Shown: one piece after another, positions 43,418 through 50,853 of the stretch | Position numbering within the stretch: position 1 is the first letter of the stretch | Layout: every line of letters begins with the position of its first letter | The notes under the pieces: generated by a model | What the model was told of the DNA's origin: nothing | Database searches by the model: none | Seen by the model: the letters and a program-made list of their open reading frames with translations, nothing else | Position numbers and translations under genes: made by a program | NCBI GenBank assembly: GCA_945865605.1 | Contig: CAMBEL010000007.1 | Location: forward strand, 1-62,246 | DNA: 62,246 nucleotides | Origin: Bifidobacterium breve | GTDB lineage: Bacteria; Actinomycetota; Acidimicrobiia; IMCC26256; JAENVU01 | Direction: 5' to 3'

Positions 43418-44339
43418 CCAGGCAGCGTACGGTTACCGAGTGCCACAGAGTGAATACGACGAATTCGCGCTCTTTCGAGAGAACGCAGAGGAAGTAGGGC
43501 TCTCATTTGATTCCGCGCCGATTGTCCACCGAGTCGGCTTTGAGGTTGCGCCAGGACGAAGTATCAGCGCGCTGCAATGGGGTGAGGTGGAACCAGAACT
43601 AGTGCTCTTACATGGTGGCGCGCAGAACGCGCACACATGGGACACGGTCGCTCTAGCTCTGGACCGTCCGCTCGTAGCGTTCGACCTTCCGGGGCATGGC
43701 CGCTCCGACTGGCGCGACGACAAGGCGTATTGGCCGACGGAAAATGCTCTCGCGATTGCAGAAGGGATCGCCCAGTTAGCACCGAACGCGTCGATGGTGG
43801 TTGGCATGTCGCTCGGGGGTCTCACGTCACTCGCATTGAGCAAGCAGTCCCCGGAGTTGGTTCGCCGTTTAGCGCTTGTAGACGTCACGCCCGGTGTAGA
43901 TCGCGAAAAGGCTTCGGCCATCACGGCGTTCATCGCAGGGCCAGAGTCTTTTGGAAGTTTCGATGAGCTCCTCGAGCGAACCATTGCCTTCAACCCCACG
44001 CGGTCGGTGTCTTCGCTGCGTCGCGGCATTCTCCACAATGCGTCTGAACGGCCAGACGGTACCTGGGCGTGGCGATACGACCGATTCAATCTGCCGGAAG
44101 GAACCGCTGTCCCCGATTTTGGCTCCCTCTGGGACTGCTTCGATTCCTTGGAAGCGCCGTTGATGCTCGTTCGCGGCGCCGACTCCCCTGTCGTTGATGA
44201 CGCAGATGTGGCTGAATTGTTGTCAAGATATCCCGATGCTCGCATCGAGGTGGTCGAGAAGTCCGGTCATAGTGTTCAAGGTGACCAACCACTCGAGCTG
44301 GCTCGCTTGATTGAATCTCACTTAGGAGAAACACGATGA
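43404..44339 (+). CDS. Alpha/beta hydrolase, first gene of HD-oxygenase operon
   Basis: A 311-residue alpha/beta hydrolase. It has the oxyanion loop LLHGGAQNAHTW, nucleophile elbow VGMSLGGL (S136), an acid in RGADSPVVDD and catalytic histidine in EKSGHSVQGDQP. A helical cap sits between. The start is ATG 43404, which overlaps the divergent gene by 14 bp; GTG 43440 would avoid the overlap. Its stop overlaps the HD-domain gene by ATGA. It may hydrolyse an ester, amide or C-C bond to feed the next two enzymes. Confidence 0.87.
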   Translation: MRGVIQAAYGYRVPQSEYDEFALFRENAEEVGLSFDSAPIVHRVGFEVAPGRSISALQWGEVEPELVLLHGGAQNAHTWDTVALALDRPLVAFDLPGHGRSDWRDDKAYWPTENALAIAEGIAQLAPNASMVVGMSLGGLTSLALSKQSPELVRRLALVDVTPGVDREKASAITAFIAGPESFGSFDELLERTIAFNPTRSVSSLRRGILHNASERPDGTWAWRYDRFNLPEGTAVPDFGSLWDCFDSLEAPLMLVRGADSPVVDDADVAELLSRYPDARIEVVEKSGHSVQGDQPLELARLIESHLGETR

Positions 44340-44893
44340 CGGCAGACACATTCACGCGCATGGACGAATCCTCGGCGCAACAGTGGTCAGTGATTGGCAA
44401 CGAGACTTTCGCTAATCAACCGAGGGTGGCTGATTCGGTATTGGGGATGCTTCGGTCGCTAGGCATGATCACAGATGGCTTCGCTGTCGATCAACTGACG
44501 CATTGCTTGCAAACGGCGACCCTCGCTGAGAGAGCTGGAGCCGATGACGAAATAGTGATCGCGGCGCTTTGTCATGACATCGGCAAAACCGTTTCCGTCG
44601 CCAATCACCCCGCCATCGCCGCCGAAATGCTGAAACCGTATGTTCGGCCTTCGATCTACAACATGATCCGCGTACACCAAGACTTTCAAGGGCGCCATTA
44701 CTACGGCCACTTCGGAATGAACCCCGATGCTCGCGAAGACCACAGGGCGACACTCAGCACTGAAGATTTCTCACTCGCAGAACAGTTCGCAGATGAATGG
44801 GATCAGATCGCGTTTGATCCTGACTACGACACGCTCCCGATCGAACATTTCGAGGAACGCCTTCGTGGAACGTTTTCACAGCCGCGTTACTGA
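44336..44893 (+). CDS. HD-domain putative mixed-valent diiron oxygenase (PhnZ/MIOX-like)
   Basis: A 185-residue HD-domain protein. Candidate metal ligands: H56 (LTHCLQTA), H80-D81 (LCHDIGK), H114 (IRVHQDF), H121 (GRHYYGH) and D161 or D163 (AFDPDYD). The wider pattern (AERAGADDEIVIAALCHDIG, then YNMIRVHQDFQGRHYY and FDPDYDTLP) is that of the PhnZ/TmpB and myo-inositol-oxygenase-like group, not a nucleotide phosphohydrolase. Those enzymes use Fe(II)/Fe(III) and O2 to cleave C-P or C-C bonds. It overlaps the hydrolase gene by ATGA and precedes a DAO flavoenzyme by 20 bp. The substrate is unknown; a plain phosphohydrolase remains possible. Confidence 0.78.
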   Translation: MTADTFTRMDESSAQQWSVIGNETFANQPRVADSVLGMLRSLGMITDGFAVDQLTHCLQTATLAERAGADDEIVIAALCHDIGKTVSVANHPAIAAEMLKPYVRPSIYNMIRVHQDFQGRHYYGHFGMNPDAREDHRATLSTEDFSLAEQFADEWDQIAFDPDYDTLPIEHFEERLRGTFSQPRY

Positions 44894-44913
44894 CCCGCCG
44901 CTTCGCGTGGAGC

Positions 44914-46323
44914 GTGTTTGGAATGGATGACCTGGAAAACGAGGCTAGGTACCGCTCCCGAAGCCTTTGGCTCGACACTTTGCCTGGTTCTTTATCTCCG
45001 CGAGCGACCCTCGATACCGATATCGATGTGGACGTTGCAATCGTTGGAGCCGGATACACGGGTTTATGGACAGCCTATGAACTCGCCAAGCAAGACCCGA
45101 CGTTACGAATAGCGGTTCTCGAAGCTGAGATCGCAGGATTCGGAGCATCAGGTCGTAACGGGGGCTGGTGCTCGGCGTTATTCGCAGGAAGTCGCGATGC
45201 TACTGCCGCAGAACACGGTCGTGACGCGGCTATCGCCCTTCAGCGAGAGATGTTCGCGACAATCGACGAGGTTGGCGCCATCTGCGAAACCGAAGGCATC
45301 GATGCCAATTTTCACCGTGGCGGCAACCTTAATTTCGCTACCTCGCCGGCACATGTGGAACGCATCCGTGCCGATGTCGAATATGAGCATTCCTGGGGTT
45401 TCACCGAAGATGACTTCCAATGGCTCAGTCCTTTAGAAGCCAGCGAACGAATTGCTATCGAAGGATCTTTGGGTGCGTGCTACACGCCCCATTGCGCGCG
45501 CATTCAGCCAGCGAAATTGGTACGCGGCCTCGCCGAAGCGGTAGAGCGGCGCGGTGCGACTATCTACGAACGCTCTCTGGTCACCGAAATCGCGCCCCAT
45601 CTTTTGAGAACCGAAGCAGGAACAATTCGGGCTGAAGTGATTGTTCGTGCGACCGAGGGATACACGCCGAACCTCAAGAGCCATCACCGGAACCTCATTC
45701 CGGTTTATTCACTCATGATCGCAACTGAACCTCTTCCCGCTTCCTTTTTCGATGAGGTTGGGTGGAACGAACGCGAAACCTTCGCGGACGGGCGGCACTT
45801 GATCATTTATGCCCAGCGCACTTTCGATGACCGAATTGCATTCGGAGGTCGCGGTGCGCCGTATCACTTCGGTTCAAGCATCAATGACGCGTTCGATCGA
45901 GATGGCAAAACATTCGAGGAACTGCGCAGAGTCTTGTGGTCTTTGTTCCCAAGCCTCGGCAATACAAAAATCACTCACCGATGGGGAGGGCCGCTCGGGA
46001 TACCCCGGGACTGGTATTCATCAGTCGGATTCGATCGTGCGACCGGCATGGCATGGGCTGGCGGTTATGTGGGCGATGGTGTCGGGACATCGAACCTTGG
46101 GGGCCGCACTTTGGCCCACCTAATTACTGGTACCGATAGCGATCTAACGGCATTGCCCTGGGTCGATCATCATTCACGGAACTGGGAGCCGGAACCATTT
46201 CGCTGGATTGGGGTAAACGCAGCTCGGCAGGCCAGCCAGGCCCTAGATCGCAGAGAAGCAAAGACGGGTAAGCGGGGAACGGTCGGTGAACGGATCCTTA
46301 AGCGCGTACTTGGCGGGCATTGA
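44914..46323 (+). CDS. FAD-dependent oxidoreductase (DAO family)
   Basis: A 469-residue flavoprotein of the glycine-oxidase/gamma-glutamylputrescine-oxidase kind. The dinucleotide motif VAIVGAGYTGLWTAYELA is near residues 40-57, followed by GFGASGRNGGWCSALFAG, typical of amine/amino-acid-oxidising DAO enzymes. The C-terminal TGMAWAGGYVGDGVGTSNLGGRTLAHL completes the FAD site. Start is GTG 44914 or ATG 44923 (same frame). It likely oxidises a secondary amine, amino acid or N-methyl compound. Third gene of the hydrolase-HD-oxidase unit. Confidence 0.88.
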   Translation: MFGMDDLENEARYRSRSLWLDTLPGSLSPRATLDTDIDVDVAIVGAGYTGLWTAYELAKQDPTLRIAVLEAEIAGFGASGRNGGWCSALFAGSRDATAAEHGRDAAIALQREMFATIDEVGAICETEGIDANFHRGGNLNFATSPAHVERIRADVEYEHSWGFTEDDFQWLSPLEASERIAIEGSLGACYTPHCARIQPAKLVRGLAEAVERRGATIYERSLVTEIAPHLLRTEAGTIRAEVIVRATEGYTPNLKSHHRNLIPVYSLMIATEPLPASFFDEVGWNERETFADGRHLIIYAQRTFDDRIAFGGRGAPYHFGSSINDAFDRDGKTFEELRRVLWSLFPSLGNTKITHRWGGPLGIPRDWYSSVGFDRATGMAWAGGYVGDGVGTSNLGGRTLAHLITGTDSDLTALPWVDHHSRNWEPEPFRWIGVNAARQASQALDRREAKTGKRGTVGERILKRVLGGH

Positions 46324-46331
46324 CGTTCCGG

Positions 46332-46982
46332 TCAGTAGGAATAATTATCCACCGATGCTGGAACTGGAATAGTCGGCTCGAGGTCTGGGTCCGGAATGGG
46401 ATCGAGAGCGACGAGTGTCAAGGGAATCTCGCCCGCCCAAATCGGCAACCCAAGGTCTTCTGGTTCCTCAAGTGGAGGCCCGGATCGAATCTTTACACTG
46501 GCCTCGGTTAGCGGAATCCCGATCAACATGGTTTGTGCGAGTTCCGACTCGCTTGGTGGACGGACTGTATCGTAATGATTTGGAACGAGGTGATCGAGAA
46601 CGGCACGGAACACGACCGCTCGATCGGCGGCGTCTTGGATGAGTCGCGCCGTTCCATGAATGACTACTGACCTGTAGTTCATTGTCATGTTGAATGCTGA
46701 TCGCGCCAGAACAATGCCGTCTACGACGGTAACGGTCACGCAAGCGGGTATGCCGGATCGCAATGCGCGCATCAGTCTGCTCGCGACCGAGCCGTGCAGG
46801 TAGAGGGTGTCACCGACTCGCGCGTAGACCATCGGAATAACTACAGGACTTCCATCATGAATTATTCCAACGTGAGCGATCAATCCAGCATCAAGGACCT
46901 CGCCGACCGTTTGCGAGTCATAAGAAGCGTGCTCCGCAATCCTATGAATGATGGTGCGTTCCGTTGGACCCTCTGTTGTCAT
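46332..46982 (-). CDS. Pyridoxamine-5'-phosphate-oxidase-fold flavin/F420-binding protein
   Basis: A 216-residue split-barrel protein of the PPOX/NimA-like class: LIAHVGIIHDGSPVVIPMVYARVGDTLYLHGS, SRLMRAL, and NYRSVVIHGTARLI. Such proteins bind FMN, F420 or haem and reduce or sense small molecules. An F420 maker (FbiC) is encoded in the same window, so either flavin or F420 is possible. It converges with the flavin oxidase gene with an 8-bp gap. Confidence 0.82.
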   Translation of the reverse strand: MTTEGPTERTIIHRIAEHASYDSQTVGEVLDAGLIAHVGIIHDGSPVVIPMVYARVGDTLYLHGSVASRLMRALRSGIPACVTVTVVDGIVLARSAFNMTMNYRSVVIHGTARLIQDAADRAVVFRAVLDHLVPNHYDTVRPPSESELAQTMLIGIPLTEASVKIRSGPPLEEPEDLGLPIWAGEIPLTLVALDPIPDPDLEPTIPVPASVDNYSY

Positions 46983-47036
46983 TCTTCAAGTCTCGCAGGC
47001 TCAACAATCGCCCGCGCTCAACGCCTTCTAGGATTT

Positions 47037-47753
47037 CTAGAGAATCAGATATTCACTCGTCGTGAAACTGCGTAGTTCATTGAGATCGAGGAACGCAGTG
47101 ACACTTCCGAGCATCACAGTCAGATTGGCGTTTATTTCTTCTGGAGTTCCGGCGTTGTAGAAGAGCGCTGGATCAGTGATGTGCTCCGGCGAAGGCCAGG
47201 CTTCCTCGACGATGCCTCGGAGTTCAGGCGCATCAGGTGTTATCGAGCGAGCAATCGAGTTACGTCGGTAGCAGGTCCGCGGTTGCATCGCTTCGGAAAC
47301 GGGCGACTGCACATCGTGCCAATGAGCGAACCAATCTTCGTCCGCCATTTGGGCAGGCTTGCGCAAGAGTGTCACCATTACGACACCGGGTGATCGCTCA
47401 CCGTTCTCCCAATCGCGCGGAGTGCTCCATTGGTTGCCGCCGTAGTCGGTATAGAGCGATTCCGTCACGATGTAGCCCGCGATACTTTCGCTGTTAGATC
47501 GTAAGACTTCTTCGTACGGTGCACGGTCGTCGTAGCGATCCAACCAGATAGAAACGAGTGCGCCGGGTTGGGGTTCATCAGCTGGGGCTGGCAGTGGAAC
47601 GGGCACATCTGATGCGTCGTCATCTATTTGCATTGACAGTCCTCGCGGGGCAAGCGCGAGAAGTGCTGGTGTGACTTCATTCAAAAAGAGTTCCCGGCGA
47701 TCAACCGCAGATTTATCGAGCGCTAGCCAACAGAGATATTGAAGTTTCTCCAT
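47037..47753 (-). CDS. EthD-domain-like ferredoxin-fold protein
   Basis: A 238-residue protein with two dimeric alpha/beta barrel halves. The second half contains the EthD-type motif MADEDWFAHWHDVQSPVSEAM followed by YRRNSIARSI. The first half begins KLQYLCWLALDKSAVDRRELF. EthD-like proteins accompany ether- or aromatic-degrading oxygenases, and some are decarboxylases or monooxygenases without cofactor. It sits between a PPOX protein and an OYE-type reductase on the same strand, which supports a catabolic role. The exact reaction is unknown. Confidence 0.75.
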   Translation of the reverse strand: MEKLQYLCWLALDKSAVDRRELFLNEVTPALLALAPRGLSMQIDDDASDVPVPLPAPADEPQPGALVSIWLDRYDDRAPYEEVLRSNSESIAGYIVTESLYTDYGGNQWSTPRDWENGERSPGVVMVTLLRKPAQMADEDWFAHWHDVQSPVSEAMQPRTCYRRNSIARSITPDAPELRGIVEEAWPSPEHITDPALFYNAGTPEEINANLTVMLGSVTAFLDLNELRSFTTSEYLIL

Positions 47754-47833
47754 TTCACATCCTTTGACGACTTTGGTGCATTGGGGACTCGGAGCATTGC
47801 ACAGTCGATGGCGCGCTCTGTTCCTGCGCTTCC

Positions 47834-49858
47834 TCAGTTCACCGCCTGGGCCACGGCGAGCGCTCTAAGGTTGGCGCCTTCTATAAAGCCGGGCCCGGTG
47901 CAGTCGCCTACCTGAAAGACCTGTACCCCCTCGACGGCATAGACATCGCTAAATGCGCTCGCGTCCGTTTGCATCGTGGAGGAAATGATTACCGCTGTGG
48001 CTGCCAACACAAGTGGGCCGTTCGCCGTAAGCAGTTCGACATGGTCAGGAGAGATGGAGGTGATATCGCTGCTTTTAAATATTGCGACTCCAGATTCCCT
48101 GAGATCATGAACCAAACGCCAGCGCCCCGGTAGGCCTAGCGCAGCGCCGAATACCGGTGACGGCTCCACGATCGCGACTTCCAATCCTCGTTGCCTGGCA
48201 GCAGCCGCAATAGATAGTCCGGGTTTGTCGCCTCCCAGCACCACAACGTGAGAACCCAGATCCAAAGAGGACGGATCCATCAGCCAAGGCTCAAGTTCGG
48301 TCGATTCGAAGACATGATGCAAATCTGCTCCGACAATGTTGGGACGCATTGCGACGCCACCCGTCGCGATAACCAATACCTCAGGGGCGGAGGCCTTGAG
48401 TACTGAAGCGTCGACGCGCGACTCAAACGTCACCTCAACATCTGAGGCGTCGACCATTCGAATCAACCAGCGTAGATAACGGTCCAGGGTAGGGTCAACT
48501 AAGCCTGCGATTACCAACCTCCCACCTAAACGATCACTCGCTTCGTGCAAGGCGACAGAGTGACCTCGCGCGTTCAGCAGCCTTGCCACCTCGAGCCCAG
48601 CGGGACCACCACCTACTACGAGGACCCTCTTCGGTTCAGCCGTCGGCGGCAACAACGCCGCTTCTTCCCGGCCGGTAGCCGCATTCGCAACGCAATGCAC
48701 AGAGCCGCGAATGAATATGTTCCCGATACAGCGGTACTGGTAGATGCATGGTCGGATGTCGGCAGCGCTGCCATCGTGAAGTTTGTTGGGTAGATCTGGA
48801 TCTGCCAAAAGATTGCGCGCCATCGCGATGAAGTCAGCCTTGTCGTTCTCGAGAACGTTCTCGGCCTGTTCAACGTCGAATCGTCCGAAGGTAATAACTG
48901 GCACATCAACTGTGGAACGAACGCGCGCGGCGTAGTCAGAAAGAGGTCCCACGACGTGTGGGATATACGAATCAGTGGGCCCTGTGGCTACATCGGTGCT
49001 CGAATAAGCCGTAACATGCACCGCGTCAACGCCCGCTTCCACCGCCAAACCAATTGCAGCTAGTTGATCATCGAACTGTTCGCCATCTATTTTGTGACGC
49101 TCGATTGCGTTGATACGGATCCACAAGGGGAACGCTTTTCCCACGCGACTGCGGATTTCCGCAATAACTTCGCACAACAGGCGTGCGCGGTTGACAAGGG
49201 ATCCTCCCCAATCATCGATGCGAGAATTGGTCGATGGGGACAAGAACTCGTCTAGTAAATAGCCGTGGCCAGCGTGTAACTCGATCGCGTCGAAACCTGC
49301 CTCGACAACGCGCTGTGAAGCCGCTGCGAACCAATCCACAATTGACGCCAAGTCGTTTTCATCTGCCACGTAGTATTTGGCTTCGGATGTTTCCTGTGTG
49401 TACGGGCTCATGGCGGCTTCGAGTTCGGCACCTGTAACCATCGATGACAGTTGATCCGGACGCGACCTTTTGGGTACGGACGGTACGAGCATCGGAATAC
49501 CGGTTTCAATGTCGTGGAGCGCCAACATTCCGTTGTGCACTAACTGCGCGCCGATTTTCGCGCCGTGCCTATGCGCGCTGTAAGCCAGTTCAGCGAGGCC
49601 TGAGACAAAATGATCTTCTCCTGCGCTTGTCTGCCGTGCGTCGAAACGTCCGTGGGGGTACGTAACCGCCACTGACCCCACAAGCAATAAGGCGGCGCCA
49701 CCCCGTGCTCGCGCTTCGTAATAGGCGACCTGCCGTTCGCTCACCGTTCCGTCCTCATTACCGAGGCAGTCACCCATGGGGGCCATCAAGATTCGGTTCT
49801 TCAATACCATCGACCCAATCGCACCCGGTGCTAGCAGGTTCGGGTACTGATCGGTCAT
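47834..49858 (-). CDS. OYE/2,4-dienoyl-CoA-reductase-type FMN-FAD oxidoreductase with altered Fe-S cysteines
   Basis: A 674-residue multidomain enzyme. The N-terminal Old Yellow Enzyme TIM barrel (KNRILMAPMGDCLGNEDGTVS; FDAIELHAGHGYLLDEFLSP) is followed by a cysteine region and C-terminal FAD/NAD domains (VLVVGGGPAGLEVARLLNARG; VLGGDKPGLSIAAAARQRG). In the cluster region I see CIYQYRC, then 11 residues, then C; the usual second cysteine of the 4Fe-4S motif is replaced by Gln and the first spacing is one shorter. ATG 49858 is used since the OYE domain begins there. It likely reduces an activated C=C bond or removes a methyl group from an amine. Confidence 0.88.
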   Translation of the reverse strand: MTDQYPNLLAPGAIGSMVLKNRILMAPMGDCLGNEDGTVSERQVAYYEARARGGAALLLVGSVAVTYPHGRFDARQTSAGEDHFVSGLAELAYSAHRHGAKIGAQLVHNGMLALHDIETGIPMLVPSVPKRSRPDQLSSMVTGAELEAAMSPYTQETSEAKYYVADENDLASIVDWFAAASQRVVEAGFDAIELHAGHGYLLDEFLSPSTNSRIDDWGGSLVNRARLLCEVIAEIRSRVGKAFPLWIRINAIERHKIDGEQFDDQLAAIGLAVEAGVDAVHVTAYSSTDVATGPTDSYIPHVVGPLSDYAARVRSTVDVPVITFGRFDVEQAENVLENDKADFIAMARNLLADPDLPNKLHDGSAADIRPCIYQYRCIGNIFIRGSVHCVANAATGREEAALLPPTAEPKRVLVVGGGPAGLEVARLLNARGHSVALHEASDRLGGRLVIAGLVDPTLDRYLRWLIRMVDASDVEVTFESRVDASVLKASAPEVLVIATGGVAMRPNIVGADLHHVFESTELEPWLMDPSSLDLGSHVVVLGGDKPGLSIAAAARQRGLEVAIVEPSPVFGAALGLPGRWRLVHDLRESGVAIFKSSDITSISPDHVELLTANGPLVLAATAVIISSTMQTDASAFSDVYAVEGVQVFQVGDCTGPGFIEGANLRALAVAQAVN

Positions 49859-50030
49859 GGGCCGAAGCGTACGGGTTCGTCTACGAACAACTCCGGAAGG
49901 AGGAATGTCTTGCAATCGAGTTTGGCGGCACCTTCATAAATTGCCTGCGAGAAACAAGTGATCTAAATGGGATCGAGAAACACATCTACACGAGCACTTC
50001 TCCTCAATTGTGGCTAGTCTCTTATTGCCT

Positions 50031-50036
50031 AGGAGG
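50031..50036 (+). promoter_or_regulatory. AGGAGG ahead of the LamG gene with misplaced ATG
   Basis: A full AGGAGG lies 1 base before an ATG (50038) that is in the wrong frame for the LamG protein. In the LamG frame the open region starts at 50042 and contains no canonical start until 50093. This points to an indel or non-canonical start. Confidence 0.5.
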
Positions 50037-50092
50037 TATGAAAGATAATCATAAAGGGACACATAACCGTAAAAACCTCGCTCTTCCGCATC

Positions 50093-50803
50093 ATGGTTGC
50101 AAGTGTAATTGGGGTCTCTACAGTTTTTGTAGGTTCGATGCCCGGTGGCACCATTGCAGATCAAGTTGTCGCATCGTGGGAAATGAACGAGAGCGTTGAT
50201 GACGCGACTGGGGTTCTGATTGATTCGAGTGGCCATGGATTCGACGGGACTATCGGCAGCGAAGTCATTCGGGGAGTTGCCTTCGACGGTGCAGTGGGGC
50301 ACGGATTCACACCGGTACTCCCGAACCAACCTCCACCTAATCCGAATCGCATAGACCAGGTTCCGCACCGAGAGGAATTGAATCCGGGTTCGAGCGAATA
50401 TGCGGTCACGATCCGTTATCGCACAAGGCGCAACTTCGGGAATCTCGTTCAGAAGGGCCAAGCGGGTTACTCCGATCTAGGAGGATCGGGTTATTGGAAA
50501 TTTGAACAACCGAACGGCTACGCAAAATGTCTTTTTCGCGGTACGAACCTAGACGTGAACGCGAGATCCCCCATTGCGCTCAATGATGGGTTGTGGCACA
50601 CGGTTCGCTGCAACCTCACCGCCACCAGGCTCACAATGACGGTTGACGGCACCTATGTCGTGCGTCGGAAGGCCGTAGAGGACTACATTGCGAACAGCAG
50701 ACCTGTGACGATCGGCGGCAAAGTCAATTGCGACCAAGTACGCGTCACATGCGACTATTTTGTCGGCGAGATCGACTACGTAAAGATCGAAAAAGGGCTT
50801 TAG
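50093..50803 (+). CDS. Secreted LamG/concanavalin-like jelly-roll protein, start disturbed
   Basis: A 236-residue protein from ATG 50093. A hydrophobic segment (VASVIGVSTVFVGS) ends at TIA before DQVVASWEMNE, where the LamG-type domain begins: DSSGHGFDGTIG, VAFDGAVGHGF, NDGLWHTVRCNLT, TMTVDG and the final GEIDYVKIEKG. Codons upstream in frame encode KIIIKGHITVKTSLFRI, giving a normal positively charged signal-peptide N region but no start codon. The protein probably binds a polysaccharide outside the cell. It lies next to the sulfatases and is lower in GC than its neighbours by eye. Confidence 0.75.
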   Translation: MVASVIGVSTVFVGSMPGGTIADQVVASWEMNESVDDATGVLIDSSGHGFDGTIGSEVIRGVAFDGAVGHGFTPVLPNQPPPNPNRIDQVPHREELNPGSSEYAVTIRYRTRRNFGNLVQKGQAGYSDLGGSGYWKFEQPNGYAKCLFRGTNLDVNARSPIALNDGLWHTVRCNLTATRLTMTVDGTYVVRRKAVEDYIANSRPVTIGGKVNCDQVRVTCDYFVGEIDYVKIEKGL

Positions 50804-50853
50804 TCCGAGGCGAAAACGATAGGTGGTAGTCAGTTCAGGAACTCCATGTCTTC

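Noticed and set aside
43433-44245. A 270-codon minus-strand frame opposite the alpha/beta hydrolase
   Set aside because: Pure antisense of a gene with a complete catalytic triad; Ser/Arg/Ala-rich as expected of a shadow.
49905-49961. An 18-residue reading frame with AAGGAGGA directly before its ATG, upstream of the LamG gene
   Set aside because: The ribosome site touches the ATG with no spacing, the peptide is not leader-like, and the region may be ordinary spacer.
49705-50199. A 164-codon plus-strand frame across the OYE start and spacer
   Set aside because: Its first third is antisense to the OYE-type gene and its end overlaps the LamG frame; composition is not protein-like.
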